A DNA stretch of 64,000 nucleotides from Pseudoflavitalea rhizosphaerae (lineage in GTDB: Bacteria > Bacteroidota > Bacteroidia > Chitinophagales > Chitinophagaceae), in contig NZ_RCSU01000014.1 in the NCBI RefSeq assembly GCF_003991355.1, forward strand, positions 86,727 to 150,726. Reading direction: 5' to 3'. This document shows, piece by piece, positions 61,406-64,000 of this stretch; the first letter of the stretch is position 1; every line of letters begins with the position of its first letter. Both the position numbers and the translations under genes were made by a program. The notes under the pieces were generated by a model. The model did no database searches. It saw only the letters and a program-made list of their open reading frames with translations, and was not told where the DNA came from.

Positions 61406-63040
61406 ATGGCAAAGCAACTGTTCTTCGACATCGAAGCACGTAATAAAATGAAGAAAGGGGTAGATACCCTGGCCAATGCAGTGAAAGTGACACTGGGTCC
61501 CAAAGGCCGTAATGTGGTTATCGAGAAAAAATTCGGTGCACCTGCCGTTACCAAAGACGGTGTGAGTGTTGCCAAAGAAATCGAACTGGAAGATCCCATC
61601 GAAAATATGGGCGCTCAAATGGTGAAAGAAGTAGCTTCCAAAACTGCAGACATTGCAGGTGATGGTACTACCACTGCTACCGTTCTGGCACAATCGATCA
61701 TCAGCGAAGGTCTGAAGAACGTAGCCGCCGGCGCTAACCCAATGGACCTGAAACGCGGTATCGACAAAGCTGTTATCAAAGTTATCGATAACCTCCGCGC
61801 TCAGTCCCAAGCCGTAGGTACAGACAGCAAGAAGATCCAGCAAGTGGCTTCTATCTCTGCCAACAACGACGATACCATCGGCAAACTGATTGCTGAAGCA
61901 TTCGGTAAAGTAGGCAAGGAAGGAGTTATCACTGTTGAAGAAGCAAAGAACACTGAAACTACCGTTGACGTAGTAGAAGGTATGCAGTTCGACCGCGGCT
62001 ATATCTCTCCTTATTTCGTTACCAACAGCGAAAAGATGGAAGTTGAGCTGCAAAGCCCTTACATCCTGATCTACGATAAGAAGATCAGCGCCATGAAAGA
62101 TATCCTGCACATCCTGGAGAAAGTTGCTCAAAGCGGCCGTCCCCTGGTGATCATCGCAGAAGACCTGGAAGGTGAAGCACTCGCTACGCTCGTAGTGAAC
62201 AAACTCCGCGGTACCCTCAAAGTGGCTGCTGTTAAAGCTCCCGGCTTTGGCGACCGTCGTAAGGAAATGCTGCAGGACATTGCGATCCTCACTAAAGGTA
62301 TCGTGATCTCTGAAGAGCAGGGTTACAAACTGGAGAATGCTGACCTGAGCTACCTCGGACAAGCTGCCAGCATCACTATCGACAAAGACAACACTGTTGT
62401 TGTTGGTGGCAAAGGCAAGAAAGATGATATCAATGCCCGCGTTAACCAGATCAAAGCACAGATCGAAGTAACTACTTCCGATTATGATAAAGAGAAATTA
62501 CAGGAGCGCCTCGCCAAACTGAGCGGCGGTGTAGCTGTTCTTTATGTAGGTGCCGCTACAGAAGTTGAAATGAAAGAGAAGAAAGACCGCGTAGACGACG
62601 CCCTGCACGCAACACGCGCTGCCGTTGAAGAAGGTATCGTTCCCGGTGGTGGCGTAGCTTATATCCGTGCTATCGAGGCGCTGGAAAAAGCTAAAGGTTC
62701 CAACGAAGACGAAACCACTGGTATCCAGATCGTGAAGAGAGCGCTCGAAGAGCCTATCCGTCAGATCGTGGCCAACAGCGGTATCGAAGGAAGCATCGTT
62801 GTACAAAAAGTGAAAGAAGGTACAAAGGATTATGGTTTCAACGCCCGCACCGAGGTTTATGAAAACCTGTTCAAAGCTGGTGTTATCGATCCTACCAAAG
62901 TAACACGTATCGCTCTCGAGAACGCATCTTCTATTGCCGGTATGGTACTCACTACTGAGTGCGTAATTGCCGACAAGCCTAAGAAAGAAGAGGCACACGC
63001 TCATCCTGGCGCTCCAGGCATGGGTGGAATGGATTATTAA
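61406..63040 (+). CDS. groEL: Chaperonin GroEL
   Basis: ATP-driven protein-folding chaperonin, 544 residues. [20 protein letters not shown], the catalytic [11 protein letters not shown], the apical domain, and [12 protein letters not shown] for nucleotide binding are all conserved. The C-terminal flexible tail [12 protein letters not shown] is short and of the GGM kind. Operon with groES and ended by a strong terminator. Codon use appears highly biased, as expected for an abundant protein. Confidence 0.98.
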   Translation: MAKQLFFDIEARNKMKKGVDTLANAVKVTLGPKGRNVVIEKKFGAPAVTKDGVSVAKEIELEDPIENMGAQMVKEVASKTADIAGDGTTTATVLAQSIISEGLKNVAAGANPMDLKRGIDKAVIKVIDNLRAQSQAVGTDSKKIQQVASISANNDDTIGKLIAEAFGKVGKEGVITVEEAKNTETTVDVVEGMQFDRGYISPYFVTNSEKMEVELQSPYILIYDKKISAMKDILHILEKVAQSGRPLVIIAEDLEGEALATLVVNKLRGTLKVAAVKAPGFGDRRKEMLQDIAILTKGIVISEEQGYKLENADLSYLGQAASITIDKDNTVVVGGKGKKDDINARVNQIKAQIEVTTSDYDKEKLQERLAKLSGGVAVLYVGAATEVEMKEKKDRVDDALHATRAAVEEGIVPGGGVAYIRAIEALEKAKGSNEDETTGIQIVKRALEEPIRQIVANSGIEGSIVVQKVKEGTKDYGFNARTEVYENLFKAGVIDPTKVTRIALENASSIAGMVLTTECVIADKPKKEEAHAHPGAPGMGGMDY

Positions 63041-63062
63041 TCTCATTCGATCGAATAGTAGA

Positions 63063-63090
63063 AAGGCGCACTGCGATGGTGCGCCTTTTT
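63063..63090 (+). terminator. Terminator after groEL
   Basis: AAGGCGCAC (63063-63071)/GTGCGCCTT (63079-63087) nine perfect pairs, seven-base loop, followed by T run. Confidence 0.92.
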
Positions 63091-63189
63091 CGTTTCTGTA
63101 GTTGATAGGTGGTTGTCTGCTGTCTGTATACCTCATTTCCCTATTACCTCAAAAAAATGTAACTTATGACCCTCTAAGAAACCCTGTCT

Positions 63190-63837
63190 ATGAAACAGAT
63201 ACTCTGGTGCCTGCTGCTTGTTTCCGCTTCCTGCTATTCGCAGACCAATCAATCAGGAAAACCAGGCAGCGATTATGACGGCGTTGCCGGTTCCCCTTAC
63301 CTGCTCAAAGATTGGGTGAATGGCACCGTTTATTACCGGAACGGGAGAGTGGTTACCCAGTTCAAATTACGTTTCGATTGTCCGCGCAATTTCCTGCAGA
63401 TGGAATTCAAAGGACAAACCTTCTCCCCGCAAATTTCCAGCATCACTTCTTTTGTGCTCTATCCAAAAAACTCAAAGGACTCGATGATATTCCGCAAAGG
63501 ATATCCGGCTTCCGGCTCCTACAATGCAGAAACTTTCTACCAGGTATTGATGCCGGGAAAGGCAAGTCTGCTCTATATCCTGTCAAAAACCATCGTGGAG
63601 GATAAAGATATCTTGCCAAGTTCCACCAAACGATTCTTTGAAGAAGAGGACGAATTCTTCCTGTTCAGCAATGGCGCCATCACCAAACTGATAAAAAATG
63701 ATCGTGAGAAACTGGCAGCACAATTCCCCGCTCAAAAGGAAGCATTACTACAATTCATGAATGATTCAGCAATGAAAATGAAGTCCGCGGAAGATTTTAT
63801 GAAGTTCACAACAAAATACAATGAATTGGACCAGTAA
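63190..63837 (+). CDS. Small secreted protein, paralogue of the 30041 gene
   Basis: A 215-residue protein with a signal peptide (MKQILWCLLLVSASCYSQ). The alignment with the protein at 30041-30739 is clear over GSPYLLKDWVNGTVYY, RKGYPASG, AETFYQVLMPGKASLLY and a following FFEEEDEFFLFSNGAITKL block. No known enzyme motif. Probably a periplasmic or surface protein of a lineage-specific family. The ATG is preceded by AAAATGTAACTTATGACCC, similar to the sequence before its paralogue. Confidence 0.75.
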   Translation: MKQILWCLLLVSASCYSQTNQSGKPGSDYDGVAGSPYLLKDWVNGTVYYRNGRVVTQFKLRFDCPRNFLQMEFKGQTFSPQISSITSFVLYPKNSKDSMIFRKGYPASGSYNAETFYQVLMPGKASLLYILSKTIVEDKDILPSSTKRFFEEEDEFFLFSNGAITKLIKNDREKLAAQFPAQKEALLQFMNDSAMKMKSAEDFMKFTTKYNELDQ

Positions 63838-63850
63838 AGGAATTTGCGGA

Positions 63851-63968
63851 GTGCTGCAGTCGCTCGCCTCCCGGCGAGTGACAAATATTTGTTCGCCTCC
63901 GACGAACACAGTGTCGCCGGAGGCGACTAAATACAAGTCACTCGCCGGGAGGCGAGCGACTGCAGCAC
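63851..63968. repeat. Nested palindromic repeat, copy R8
   Basis: Outer stem GTGCTGCAGTCGCTCGCCTCCCGGCGAGTGAC is complementary to the right end; inner hairpins TTCGCCTCCGACGAA (one base changed inside) and GTCGCC...GGCGAC. It begins 13 bases after the small secreted-protein gene; the remaining 32 bases of the window hold nothing recognisable. Confidence 0.92.
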
Positions 63969-64000
63969 GCTGATCAATCCGTCAATTTTTTTATTTTCAG

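Noticed and set aside
1..64000. tRNA or rRNA genes
   Set aside because: Reading both strands I found no cloverleaf-like segment with a T-loop GTTCRANYC in place and no rRNA sequence; a covariance scan would be decisive.

Overview
The window looks like chromosomal DNA of a Bacteroidota bacterium of the Chitinophagaceae type. Evidence: promoters of the TTTG-N18..20-TAnnTTTG kind, fused SecDF, a NusB of about 320 residues, fused hisB and hisIE genes, secreted GH20 and GH16 polysaccharide hydrolases, TlpA and DUF1573 proteins, and moderate G+C with AT-rich islands. This assignment is inferred from gene content and promoter style; no rRNA or tRNA gene is visible.

Layout. 1-11.2 kb: the end of a fatty acid desaturase, the agmatine-to-putrescine pair aguB-aguA, an MNT nucleotidyltransferase with a truncated HepT toxin gene, a TPMT-like methyltransferase, a threonine-synthase-family enzyme downstream of its LysR regulator, a universal stress protein, and convergent GH20/GH16 hydrolases. 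11.3-27.6 kb: a his-trp supra-operon. A histidine leader peptide and attenuator precede hisG-hisD-hisC; a sugar dehydrogenase and cytochrome c gene sit before hisB; then comes a complete trp operon (tryptophan leader and attenuator, trpE-G-D-C-F-B-A), followed directly by hisH-hisA-hisF-hisIE. The trp operon is thus nested inside the his gene set. 27.6-46 kb: a TlpA-type thioredoxin, an RmlD-like reductase, arginase, acyl-CoA dehydrogenase, a YggS protein, glnS, a tandem pair of GRDP-like membrane proteins, an M20 peptidase, an acetyltransferase, the methylmalonyl-CoA mutase catalytic subunit, an IscA-type protein, an AlkD-like protein, a two-component system and a DUF1003 protein. 46-64 kb: secDF, a class-A beta-lactamase-like lipoprotein, an aminotransferase, an AT-rich two-gene ParA/AlbA_2 cassette, two M14 carboxypeptidase-like proteins, coaE, yajC, a DUF1573 lipoprotein, nusB, groES-groEL and a small secreted protein.

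Two non-coding repeat families are the most distinctive structure. One is a nested palindrome of about 105-130 bp with eight complete copies and one remnant, all intergenic, including two inside the trp/his operon. Its outermost stems differ between copies but stay self-complementary within most of them. The other is a diverged element of about 86-91 bp bounded by GAAACA...TTGTTTC, with one copy near 29.9 kb and an inverted pair near 46.1-46.5 kb.

Best candidates for new biology: the nested his/trp arrangement with two attenuators whose leader peptides appear to start at or next to the transcription start; the copy-specific palindromes; the ParA/AlbA_2 cassette; and the M14 paralogue with swapped zinc ligands.
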